Shown: in pieces, positions 1-4,568 of the stretch | Layout: the number at the start of each line of letters is the position of its first letter | Position numbering within the stretch: the stretch's first letter is position 1 | NCBI RefSeq assembly: GCF_004358205.1 | Contig: NZ_SMYO01000054.1 | Span: 1 to 6,806 of the forward strand | Reading direction: 5' to 3' | Source of the DNA: Bacillus salipaludis | Lineage (GTDB): Bacteria > Bacillota > Bacilli > Bacillales_B > DSM-18226 | Length of the DNA stretch: 6,806 nucleotides | Notes under the pieces: model-generated | Told to the model about the DNA's origin: nothing | Seen by the model: the letters and a program-made list of their open reading frames with translations, nothing else | Database searches by the model: none | Translations under genes and position numbers: made by a program

Positions 1-144
1 GGCTTTCGGCCCGCCACCTAACTGTCTACGCTTAAAGACTAAAGTTACCTTTAGCCCTCCAAGACTCGCTACGAGCGAATGGCTAGTTCTTACTCGACGG
101 GAATCCCACCCGTTATATGATACGACCTAGGCTCGGCCGCACAC
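1..144 (-). mobile_element. Group II intron, 5' end (continues off the left edge)
   Basis: Read on the minus strand, this segment begins at 144 with GTGTGCGGCC, which fits the conserved group II intron 5' end (GUGYG). It continues as a highly structured, non-coding, GC-richer sequence: a GGGTGGGATTCCC hairpin at about 101-115, followed by ACTAGCC and further stem-loops, as expected for domain I. No protein reading frame is evident. The rest of the intron, with any reverse transcriptase ORF and domains V/VI, would lie left of the window. The boundary falls inside a copy of the dispersed palindrome, so the left arm of that copy is missing here. Intron identity rests on the 5' motif and recalled similarity to bacterial introns. 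I cannot assign the class with confidence. Confidence 0.7.
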
Positions 145-170
145 CTGCTTCGTTAGTTCAACAAGAAAAA
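145..170 (+). repeat. Dispersed palindrome, copy A (right half, cut by intron)
   Basis: This has the loop and right arm of the dispersed element (CTGCTTCG, then TTAGTTCAACAAGAAAAA). The left arm is absent because the group II intron starts at 144. On the minus strand the copy follows the terminator at 190-215. Confidence 0.75.
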
Positions 171-189
171 GGTAATATAATAATAGGAA

Positions 190-215
190 AAGCCCTTCTC
201 AGTCGAGAGGGGCTT
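190..215 (-). terminator. Intrinsic terminator of the frameshifted gene at 247-674
   Basis: On the minus strand AAGCCCCTCTC pairs with GAGAAGGGCTT (one mismatch, 4-nt loop GACT), followed by TTTTCC. It lies about 30 bp after the stop codon at 247. Palindrome copy A follows it. Confidence 0.75.
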
Positions 216-246
216 CTAATTTTGGTAAAAAGAAAACACTTAAGAA

Positions 247-674
247 TTAATTAACTGGTATCATTTGTCCATTGTCATCTTCACGAACCTCAATTACATC
301 TCCAATTTTTACGTTGATATTCTTTGAAGTTAGATACATAGCATCGTCAGTTTGAAAAAATATGGATAGGTCATTATTAACTCCACCGCTATCATCCCAA
401 TATACTGGATTCCCATCTTCTGTCTCTCCATATATTCCAGTTATTATTGTTGTATCTGGAGTGTCACATGTACCACCCAAAATAGTAGGACAATCCCCAT
501 TATCAGTAATAGAATCTATTTTTCCTCTTATAATTACATCTGTATGGAAGTGTTCAATAGTGACCTTTTAAAATAGAATTCTCCCTCACCAGAAAACTCA
601 GTGTAATTAAAAGAATTATAAATAAAGGCAATAGCAACTAAAATCGATACTTGGATATTATTTAAGGAAAGCAC
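247..674 (-). pseudogene. Frameshifted small secreted or membrane-anchored protein, family unknown
   Basis: Two minus-strand frames join into one protein. The upstream frame reads NIQVSILVAIAFIYNSF, a hydrophobic segment suited to a signal or anchor helix, then NYTEFSGEGEFYFK. It then runs off frame. The downstream frame continues KVTIEHFHTDVIIRGKIDSI, then an acidic, threonine-rich stretch with CPTILGGTC (a cysteine pair), and ends KIGDVIEVREDDNGQMIPVN at 247. Adding one A to the A run at 566-569 fuses the frames without a stop. The downstream frame alone has no convincing start; its first candidate is a TTG at 480 without a ribosome site. The upstream frame opens after a stop, with GTG at 672-674 as a possible but poorly supported start. 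I do not recognise the family. An extracytoplasmic beta-rich domain is an inference. A sequencing error would make this an intact gene of about 140 residues. Confidence 0.65.
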
Positions 675-762
675 CCTTTACTTTAAGTACAGGACTTCAC
701 AATCTTTTTTTACACCTCATTAAACTCAATCCTTAAATGTGTTGTACATGCAAAATGACGCC

Positions 763-801
763 TTCTTATTTAAGAAAAGCGCCCGACTGTTGAACAATGA
801 A
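763..801 (+). repeat. Dispersed palindrome, copy B (diverged)
   Basis: This copy has the same 39-bp length as the best copies and aligns without gaps. The left arm is TTCTTATTTAA, the centre GCGCCCG and the right arm TGTTGAACAATGAA. It sits between the DinB-like gene and the frameshifted gene to its left, in the same orientation as the other copies. Confidence 0.5.
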
Positions 802-836
802 ATATGCGAAAGATTGCTCTGCAAATACGTTTTAAT

Positions 837-960
837 TTATTTGACATACACCCGTTTAGCCATCCATAAAGCAGGAAAATCACCCGCTTCACCATAGAGA
901 ATGAAAAGGGCTTCACACCCTCAATACTGCTTTTACGGCTGGGCGAGGAACGTCGCTGAA
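837..960 (-). pseudogene. Possible gene remnant (two-frame coding trace)
   Basis: Just downstream of the DinB-like gene, minus-strand translation gives FSDVPRPAVKAVLR and then, in another frame, CEALFILYGEAGDFPALW followed by MAKRVYVK and a stop at 837. Removing one G from the GGG at 918-920 joins them. The amino-acid content looks protein-like and the local GC matches the DinB-like gene, so this may be the tail of a decayed gene that travelled with it. There is no start codon or ribosome site. I do not recognise the family and the call could be chance. Confidence 0.25.
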
Positions 961-970
961 TTATGGTGCT

Positions 971-1468
971 TTAGGACCAATCCACGCCACCCCAAGAGGA
1001 TTGCAACTTTCGCAACAGAACAATTTGGCCGAGATGATACGTATCGTGCATCATGATATTGCTGAGTAAACGCTCAATAGAGTACCTGTTAGCTGCATAC
1101 GGAGATTTTAACTTTTCATCGTCAAGGTCCGCAATGACCGTTTTTAATTTATTCATGACTTCATTAAGGTGCTGCACTGTCTGGGCCCACCCAATTTCGT
1201 CTTCTGGATCCCCCGGATTTCCAAAGGTTTCTTCATTGTCTTCTGCCTTATGCGGATTCTCTGTGCCCTTAATTCGATGGATTACGTCTTCATTCCAAAA
1301 TATCAAGTGGTTGACAATCTGCCAAATCGAATTGCTGATTCCCGAACTTGTCCATGCTGCCTCAGCTGCGATGACTCCATGAAGCGCCTGATTTATGGAT
1401 GCAAACCACTCATTCTCATAGCAATGCATGTCGAGTTGTTCTAAAAACATTTTGGCTATAACTTGCAT
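971..1468 (-). CDS. DinB/YfiT-like four-helix metal-binding protein
   Basis: The 165-residue product has the length and features of the DinB/YfiT superfamily, a four-helix bundle that binds a divalent metal through three histidines. His54 (in IVNHLIFW), His141 and His145 (in MHDTYHLGQI) form the expected triad, and the HxxxH near the C terminus is the family hallmark. Members include metal-dependent thiol transferases (bacillithiol or mycothiol) and many of unknown function; no substrate can be read from this sequence. ATG at 1468 is supported by GAGGAGA at about 1477-1483. There is no signal peptide or membrane segment, so it should be cytoplasmic. The gene stands alone between palindrome copies B and C. 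Its GC content (40-48% in the lines counted) exceeds that of neighbouring genes (about 30-37%), suggesting a different origin. Family membership is secure, function is not. Confidence 0.88.
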   Translation of the reverse strand: MQVIAKMFLEQLDMHCYENEWFASINQALHGVIAAEAAWTSSGISNSIWQIVNHLIFWNEDVIHRIKGTENPHKAEDNEETFGNPGDPEDEIGWAQTVQHLNEVMNKLKTVIADLDDEKLKSPYAANRYSIERLLSNIMMHDTYHLGQIVLLRKLQSSWGGVDWS

Positions 1469-1487
1469 AAAATCAATCTCCTCACTG

Positions 1488-1717
1488 TATAGTGTAATCC
1501 TTCAAAGTTAAAAGTGATGGCATAAAATTACCTTCATTTTCGACTGTCGGGCATATAACGAAAAAAACTACTCTCAATGAAATACTCCAATCATTTATTT
1601 TGAGAGTACAAAAAAACAAGATCACTATGATTTATTCGACTCATCCAGTTTTTATTCCTTCATCATGACAAATAAGATACCCCTTGAGGTTATTAGACAA
1701 AAGCCTCTCTTCAACCA
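1488..1717. other. Gene-free stretch upstream of the DinB-like gene
   Basis: No reading frame with a plausible start and ribosome site is visible on either strand. It holds the 5' flank of the DinB-like gene and the 1569-1608 hairpin. The longest ATG frame I noticed, about 25 codons on the minus strand near 1717, has no Shine-Dalgarno sequence. Confidence 0.5.
1569..1608 (-). terminator. Stem-loop followed by a T tract, possibly an orphan terminator
   Basis: TACTCTCAA (1569-1577) pairs perfectly with TTGAGAGTA (1600-1608), and the loop contains a second small stem (ATGA with TCAT). On the minus strand the hairpin is followed by GTTTTTTT, as in a terminator, but no gene to its right reads into it. 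It may be left from a lost gene or limit read-through into the DinB-like gene. Confidence 0.4.
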
Positions 1718-1758
1718 TTCTTTATTTAACTAAACTGCATCCGTTAGTCGAATAAGAA
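1718..1758 (+). repeat. Dispersed palindrome, copy C
   Basis: A 41-bp copy with left arm TTCTTTATTTAACTAA, loop ACTGCATCCG and right arm TTAGTCGAATAAGAA. The arms pair with few mismatches. It is followed by TCTCCTAATGGAAGAA, the same small hairpin motif that follows copy I. It separates the DinB-like gene from the zinc-ribbon gene. Confidence 0.8.
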
Positions 1759-1787
1759 AAAGCGATCTCCTAATGGAAGAATTTCTG

Positions 1788-1817
1788 TTTACACTAAAGG
1801 TAATTCCCAATTATACT
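1788..1817 (+). promoter_or_regulatory. Sigma-A-like promoter of the zinc-ribbon gene
   Basis: TTTACA (1788-1793) and TATACT (1812-1817) are separated by 18 bp, about 31 bp ahead of the ATG at 1849. The promoter lies inside the interval, just after copy C, so the gene carries its own expression signals. Confidence 0.65.
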
Positions 1818-1848
1818 AAATTTTAATTCGTTTATAAGGAGATTTATA

Positions 1849-2238
1849 ATGAGAACCTCTATCCCTTGTCCTAATTGTGAAAAAGCAATAACGCTTGATG
1901 ATTTTGAGGAATTTTCATCACCATTTACAATGAAATGTCCTTACTGCAAAGCTAAACTAAAAGAAACTAAAGTAACACCATTTCTTCTGATCGGTTTGAT
2001 AGTAATAATTCCATTATTTATTTACTTAACAGAGACATTAATATCTTTGCTTTCAGGCATTATTCCTCCTATTGAAAAAATACCATCAATCATAGTATTT
2101 ATAGGTCTGCTATATCCTTTATATGCCCTATATGAGCGAATTAATGGACTTATTATGTTTAATAAAGGCAATTTACAATTAAAAAAAGACAATGATATGC
2201 GTGGTATTCTCACGCTTTTTTGTATTAATAATAGATAA
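1849..2238 (+). CDS. Zinc-ribbon membrane protein; C-terminal end probably frameshifted
   Basis: The 129-residue product begins with a zinc-ribbon-like module: CPNC (Cys7, Cys10) and CPYC (Cys30, Cys33), a four-cysteine site for structural zinc. Two hydrophobic segments follow (about residues 45-70 and 79-95), giving a small membrane protein with a cytoplasmic N-terminal ribbon. ATG at 1849 has AAGGAG at 1836-1841, 7 nt upstream. The frame runs through a terminator hairpin at 2199-2221, and the last 16 residues (DNDMRGILTLFCINNR) are encoded by that hairpin and its T tract. Adding one A to the seven-A run at 2181-2187 would end the protein at KKRQ with TGA at 2193-2195, just before the hairpin, which is more natural. 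It is one of few plus-strand genes here. I do not recognise a specific family or role. Confidence 0.75.
   Translation: MRTSIPCPNCEKAITLDDFEEFSSPFTMKCPYCKAKLKETKVTPFLLIGLIVIIPLFIYLTETLISLLSGIIPPIEKIPSIIVFIGLLYPLYALYERINGLIMFNKGNLQLKKDNDMRGILTLFCINNR
2199..2221 (+). terminator. Intrinsic terminator of the zinc-ribbon gene
   Basis: GCGTG (2199-2203) pairs with CACGC (2211-2215) across a 7-nt loop, followed by TTTTTT. It overlaps the 3' end of the reading frame, which is part of the case for a frameshift there. Confidence 0.7.
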
Positions 2239-2249
2239 TTTATTGAACC

Positions 2250-2289
2250 CTGTTGTTCAACAAACCTGCCCCCATTAGTGCAATAAAAA
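2250..2289 (+). repeat. Dispersed palindrome, copy D
   Basis: A 40-bp copy with left part TGTTGTTCAACAAA, loop CCTGCCCCCA and right part TTAGTGCAATAAAAA. The right arm has drifted from perfect pairing. The hairpin that follows at 2290-2310 is almost identical to the one after copy G. Confidence 0.75.
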
Positions 2290-2310
2290 AAGCTGCCACA
2301 ATGACAGCTT
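2290..2310 (-). terminator. Terminator hairpin joined to palindrome copy D
   Basis: AAGCTG (2290-2295) pairs with CAGCTT (2305-2310). On the minus strand it is followed by TTTTTTT, so it ends transcription of the gene at 2393-2892. The 21-nt hairpin differs by one base from that at 3312-3332. Confidence 0.75.
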
Positions 2311-2343
2311 AATTAATCTACTTTGTTGGTGAAAAAGCGACTG

Positions 2344-2382
2344 CACTTAATGAACAATAGCCCCTGTTTGTTTAATAGCGAA
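2344..2382 (+). repeat. Dispersed palindrome, copy E (degenerate)
   Basis: ACTTAATGAACAATA, then GCCCCTG, then TTTGTTTAATAGC align to the element with one or two gaps and in the same orientation. It lies between the stop codon of the frameshifted gene at 2393 and the hairpin of copy D, so two copies are almost in tandem. It is the weakest of the copies listed. Confidence 0.35.
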
Positions 2383-2392
2383 CATAATCATT

Positions 2393-2892
2393 TTAAACAT
2401 ATGTGTACGTGTATTGTGGTTCTTCATTCTTATTAATACATATCTCATTTTCATCTAAACCGTTACATACTGCAAAATAACCTTCTTCAAGGTGAAAACC
2501 CATTCCAGTTAATTGTGCTATCCATTCAATAATTTCGACTATAACTATTCGTTGTTAATACATTTATTAAGTTCCTTTAACTTATTCTTTTCCCATCTAA
2601 TTACCAAATCTGTACCATAATAATCAATCTCATCGGATAAATCAATTTGATCAAATGTAACAGCGTATTCATTAGTTTTATAAGCACATAATTCTAATTG
2701 ACAATCTTCAAACCTTATTATTACGGGTAAATCATTAAACCACTCATCTTCATTTTGTTCCCACGCAACCCAAATCTCCTCTATTTGCTTCCCTTTAAGA
2801 CCCTGTAACCTTGTTTTATGGTCATTTATTATTTGAGATAGTTCGGTATAAATTTTAGGATTGTAATTTTTTATTCCTAACCTAAATATCAC
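2393..2892 (-). pseudogene. Frameshifted cytoplasmic protein of unknown function
   Basis: The first minus-strand frame gives 115 residues with KGKQIEEIWVAWEQNEDEWF, PVIIRFEDCQLELCAYKT and EIDYYGTDLVIRWEKNKL, ending NKCINNE at a TAG (2545-2547). In another frame the sequence at once continues VIVEIIEWIAQLTGMGF, HLEEGYFAVCNGLDENEI and EEPQYTYTYV, stopping at 2393. Restoring one A in GAATAG (2546-2550), to read GAAATAG, joins them as ...NNEIVIVEIIEW..., a protein of about 166 residues. I recall similar uncharacterised Bacillus proteins combining a W-x-x-W region with a GY(F/I)A..NGLDEN tail, but I cannot name the family. Only a GTG at 2892 fits as a start. AGAGGTG overlaps it, while the in-frame AGG at 2881-2883 sits about 8 nt from that site, so an original ATG may also be lost. 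No signal peptide is seen. Confidence 0.7.
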
Positions 2893-2928
2893 CTCTTATT
2901 CGAGTTGCAATAATAATGATTTTACCAT

Positions 2929-2967
2929 TTCTTGTTCAACTAAACTGTCCAGTTAGCTTAACTAGAA
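2929..2967 (+). repeat. Dispersed palindrome, copy F
   Basis: One of the best copies at 39 bp: left arm TTCTTGTTCAACTAA, loop ACTGTCCAG, right arm TTAGCTTAACTAGAA. It separates the frameshifted gene at 2393-2892 from the microprotein gene at 3028-3201. Confidence 0.85.
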
Positions 2968-2987
2968 AAAAGACCGCCGCAGCGATC
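2966..2987 (-). terminator. Intrinsic terminator of the 57-aa gene
   Basis: On the minus strand GATCGC (2987-2982) pairs with GCGGTC (2977-2972) around TGCG, with one G-U pair, followed by TTTTTTC. It lies about 40 bp after the stop at 3028 and runs directly into palindrome copy F. Confidence 0.75.
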
Positions 2988-3027
2988 ACCGTTTTCAACT
3001 CAAGCCCCCTTGAATAACAACACAAAG

Positions 3028-3201
3028 TTATTTCACATTTTCATCTAAATCTTTAAGTTGGTTTTTTATTTCTTTAAGTTCGGACCTTAAAGCCTTAACT
3101 TGCTTAGAATTATCAATACCAATACTAACTGCATATACAAATATAAGAAATAGAACGACTAAACCAACAAATCCGTAAAATAATGTTAAAATGACCCCCA
3201 C
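3028..3201 (-). CDS. 57-aa single-pass membrane protein with a coiled-coil tail
   Basis: This short gene is easily missed. The product reads (M)GVILTLFYGFVGLVVLF, then LIFVYAVSIGI as the rest of one transmembrane helix (about residues 3-28), and then a charged helix. In the helix, V35, L38, L42, I45, L49 and L52 follow a 3-4 heptad spacing, predicting a short cytoplasmic coiled coil ending DLDENVK. A GTG start at 3199-3201 is the best available, with AAGGGG about 10 nt upstream. No ATG gives a longer frame. It fills the whole interval between copies F and G and has its own terminator. Two tandem TAAAACGG octamers (3244-3259) lie upstream and could be regulatory. The role is unknown. Phage-like or toxin-like microproteins can look similar, but nothing specific supports that. 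Confidence 0.65.
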   Translation of the reverse strand: MGVILTLFYGFVGLVVLFLIFVYAVSIGIDNSKQVKALRSELKEIKNQLKDLDENVK

Positions 3202-3274
3202 AACTTTGTCGCCCCTTATAAATAAACTACTTTAACATTACCATAAAACGGTAAAACGGGGGACGTTTATTTTT

Positions 3275-3311
3275 TTCTTCTTAAAAAATCCTTCCGTAAG
3301 TGCAATAAGAA
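3275..3311 (+). repeat. Dispersed palindrome, copy G (diverged left arm)
   Basis: The left part TTCTTCTTAAAAAA has drifted. The right part CCGTAAGTGCAATAAGAA is well conserved and resembles that of copy D. It is followed by the near-identical hairpin shared with copy D. Confidence 0.65.
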
Positions 3312-3332
3312 AAGCTGCCAAAATGACAGCTT
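3312..3332 (-). terminator. Terminator hairpin joined to palindrome copy G
   Basis: AAGCTG (3312-3317) pairs with CAGCTT (3327-3332). The minus strand then reads TTTTCTTATT. It serves the small membrane-protein gene ending at 3377. One base differs from the hairpin at 2290-2310. Confidence 0.7.
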
Positions 3333-3376
3333 GGTTCTGTAACTCTTGAACCCGTTAATTGAAGTAGGGTTATATG

Positions 3377-3604
3377 TTATCCCCATATTAGACCAATTAG
3401 ACAAATAAATGTAATCCCACTAGCTACAAAGAGAAAAGTTCCTATTCCTTTTCTTTTTATTCTTATAAAAAGAACTCCTAATATAATAAGCATACATCCT
3501 GATAAAAACTCAGTATACGGAATAACCCTGAAATTGTGTGAAATTGCAGTATAAATTGTTAGAATAATAATTATTCCAGCAAGGTAAAACCCCAATTTAA
3601 CCAT
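3377..3604 (-). CDS. Small three-helix membrane protein, DUF3953/YczI-like
   Basis: From ATG at 3602-3604 the product has 75 residues. Three hydrophobic helices cover about residues 5-21, 33-48 and 56-74, with a basic loop RIKRKG between the second and third. The layout and the phrase YTEFLSGCMLIILGV resemble small Bacillus membrane proteins of the DUF3953/YczI kind; this is from recall and should be checked by profile search. An ATG five codons upstream (3617-3619) is in frame, but the GGGGGA site at about 3610-3615 overlaps that start and is correctly spaced for 3604. A TATAAT about 25 nt upstream of the start could be the -10 of its own promoter, though no good -35 is seen. It is the only gene between copies G and H. 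Biochemical role unknown. Confidence 0.72.
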   Translation of the reverse strand: MVKLGFYLAGIIIILTIYTAISHNFRVIPYTEFLSGCMLIILGVLFIRIKRKGIGTFLFVASGITFICLIGLIWG

Positions 3605-3717
3605 TCCATTCCCCCACATTACTCATTATAATACCAAATCAATTACAGCATTTAAATTTATGTTTTTTTGAAAATTTTAATGTCATAAAAATGCACAAAT
3701 TTCTTGTTTCTTCCTAA

Positions 3718-3756
3718 TTCTTGTTAAATTAACCTGCCCCGTTAGCTGAATAAGAA
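3718..3756 (+). repeat. Dispersed palindrome, copy H
   Basis: A 39-bp copy with left arm TTCTTGTTAAATTAA, loop CCTGCCCCG and right arm TTAGCTGAATAAGAA. The open frame of the acetyltransferase starts inside the right arm, after the TGA at 3747-3749. Confidence 0.85.
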
Positions 3757-3791
3757 ATAAATACGAAGAAATCTGTGTATCTTTTAAAACG

Positions 3792-4229
3792 ATGAAAGAT
3801 TTCCCTGGTGATGAAAACTTTGAGATGATATGTGAGTTACTCAGGTCGTTAGCGAAGGACGTTCCTGTTTCATATGGTAAAGGAGCTAAAATGGAAAAGG
3901 AAATTGCAGCATCTATACTAAAGTCGAACCTACCAGAAAATGTGATGCTTGCTGAAGTGGATAATCGTCTAGTAGGCATTTCAATTGCAAATGAAAGAGT
4001 TAAGGGTATAGAAATGTACAATTCTTTCACTGGTACAATGGAAGAAATGCGTGGTAAGGGAATCGCTTTTGGTTTGAAATTACAAGTCATTAAAAATAAT
4101 ATAAAACACGGATACTCTCGAATGAGAGCCAATAATTCATCTATCAATCAACCAATGTTAGCTATTAATGAAAAACTAGGGTTTGTAAGACAACCAGGAA
4201 AATGGATTTTAACAAAATCTCTCGACTAA
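3792..4229 (+). CDS. GNAT-family N-acetyltransferase, probably 5'-truncated
   Basis: The 145-residue product carries the C-terminal GNAT core. VMLAEVDNRLVGIS (51-64) forms strands 2-3. FTGTMEEMRGKGIAFGL (79-95) is strand 4 plus the acetyl-CoA pyrophosphate loop (R87-GKG-IA). NNSSINQPMLAINEKLGF (114-131) is the conserved final alpha/beta segment. The acceptor substrate cannot be predicted. Family members with this tail are, as I recall, often about 280-300 residues with two GNAT-like halves, so this is only the second half. ATG at 3792 has no Shine-Dalgarno site. The frame is open back to 3750 (IRNKYEEICVSFKT), starting inside palindrome copy H, as if the 5' part were cut at the repeat. The only good ribosome site (AAAGGAG at 3879-3885) precedes an in-frame ATG at 3891, which would give a shorter 112-residue protein. 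No promoter is evident, but a strong terminator follows. Confidence 0.75.
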   Translation: MKDFPGDENFEMICELLRSLAKDVPVSYGKGAKMEKEIAASILKSNLPENVMLAEVDNRLVGISIANERVKGIEMYNSFTGTMEEMRGKGIAFGLKLQVIKNNIKHGYSRMRANNSSINQPMLAINEKLGFVRQPGKWILTKSLD

Positions 4230-4254
4230 AATTCATCTTTTTAAAATATCTGTT

Positions 4255-4285
4255 AAAAGGGTAACTTAAACGTTACCCTTTTTTT
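4255..4285 (+). terminator. Strong intrinsic terminator of the acetyltransferase gene
   Basis: AAAAGGGTAAC pairs perfectly with GTTACCCTTTT across a 6-nt loop, continuing into a run of seven T. It lies 25 bp after the stop codon and is the strongest terminator in the window. Confidence 0.92.
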
Positions 4286-4402
4286 GCTTTTGGTTTGTTC
4301 AATTTGAACATCTCTTTTCATCCGAACCTGTTATAAACTGATGATCCTTTTTGTATTCTTATTATGCTAACCTCCCTTATAAAAGGATTGCAGCACTATA
4401 CC
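4286..4402. other. Gene-free stretch with a perfect inverted repeat and a possible gene-start relic
   Basis: TGTTCAA and TTGAACA flank a single T at 4296-4310. The half-site TGTTCAA recurs in the MarR promoter at 6491-6497, but the dispersed palindrome also contains GTTCAA, so this could be either an operator or a repeat fragment. On the minus strand AAGGGAGG (about 4373-4380) looks like a ribosome site, followed by ATAATAAGAATACAAAAA but no ATG and only about 16 sense codons. This could be the start of a lost gene. No intact gene is present. Confidence 0.35.
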
Positions 4403-4438
4403 TTCTTTACCTCTAGCACCTAGTTAGTTGAACAAATA
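4403..4438 (+). repeat. Dispersed palindrome, copy I (diverged left arm)
   Basis: The right part TAGTTAGTTGAACAAA is conserved. The left part TTCTTTACCTCTAGCACC is drifted and a few bases short. The hairpin after it shares TCTCCTTATGGAAGAA with the one after copy C. It separates the acetyltransferase from the SDR gene. Confidence 0.65.
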
Positions 4439-4444
4439 TATGAA

Positions 4445-4472
4445 AGGTTCTCCTTATGGAAGAACCTCTTTT
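4445..4472. terminator. Terminator hairpin joined to palindrome copy I
   Basis: AGGTTCT (4445-4451) pairs with AGAACCT (4461-4467), with an inner CC/GG pair around TTAT. The plus strand continues CTTTTT, the minus strand TTTCAT. It lies about 100 bp after the SDR stop codon and could end that transcript, although the better T tract is on the plus strand. Confidence 0.6.
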
Positions 4473-4568
4473 TAATAGGATATTACAATTAGCAAGGAAC
4501 TTTTTAATTTACGTAAAATTATAAGGTTAATATCCCAGAAATTTTAGAATCTCGATGATAAATCAACC

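Noticed and set aside
190..215. Insertion sequence terminal repeat near the left end
   Set aside because: The inverted repeat is a terminator for the adjacent minus-strand gene. No transposase or target duplication is visible.
362..571. Plus-strand 69-codon frame
   Set aside because: It is antisense to the frameshifted exported-protein gene and has no ribosome site.
1053..1444. Plus-strand frames opposite the DinB-like gene
   Set aside because: They are shadows of a well-supported gene on the minus strand with a good ribosome site. Neither has a ribosome site of its own.
1660..1717. Minus-strand 25-codon ATG frame near 1717
   Set aside because: It has no ribosome site, no conserved feature and no terminator. 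Considered chance.
2022..2213. Minus-strand 63-codon frame inside the zinc-ribbon gene
   Set aside because: Shadow frame antisense to a gene with a promoter, ribosome site and Cys4 motif.
3683..4147. 154-codon minus-strand frame opposite the acetyltransferase
   Set aside because: It is antisense to a clear GNAT domain, its translation has no recognisable motif, and it crosses a palindrome.
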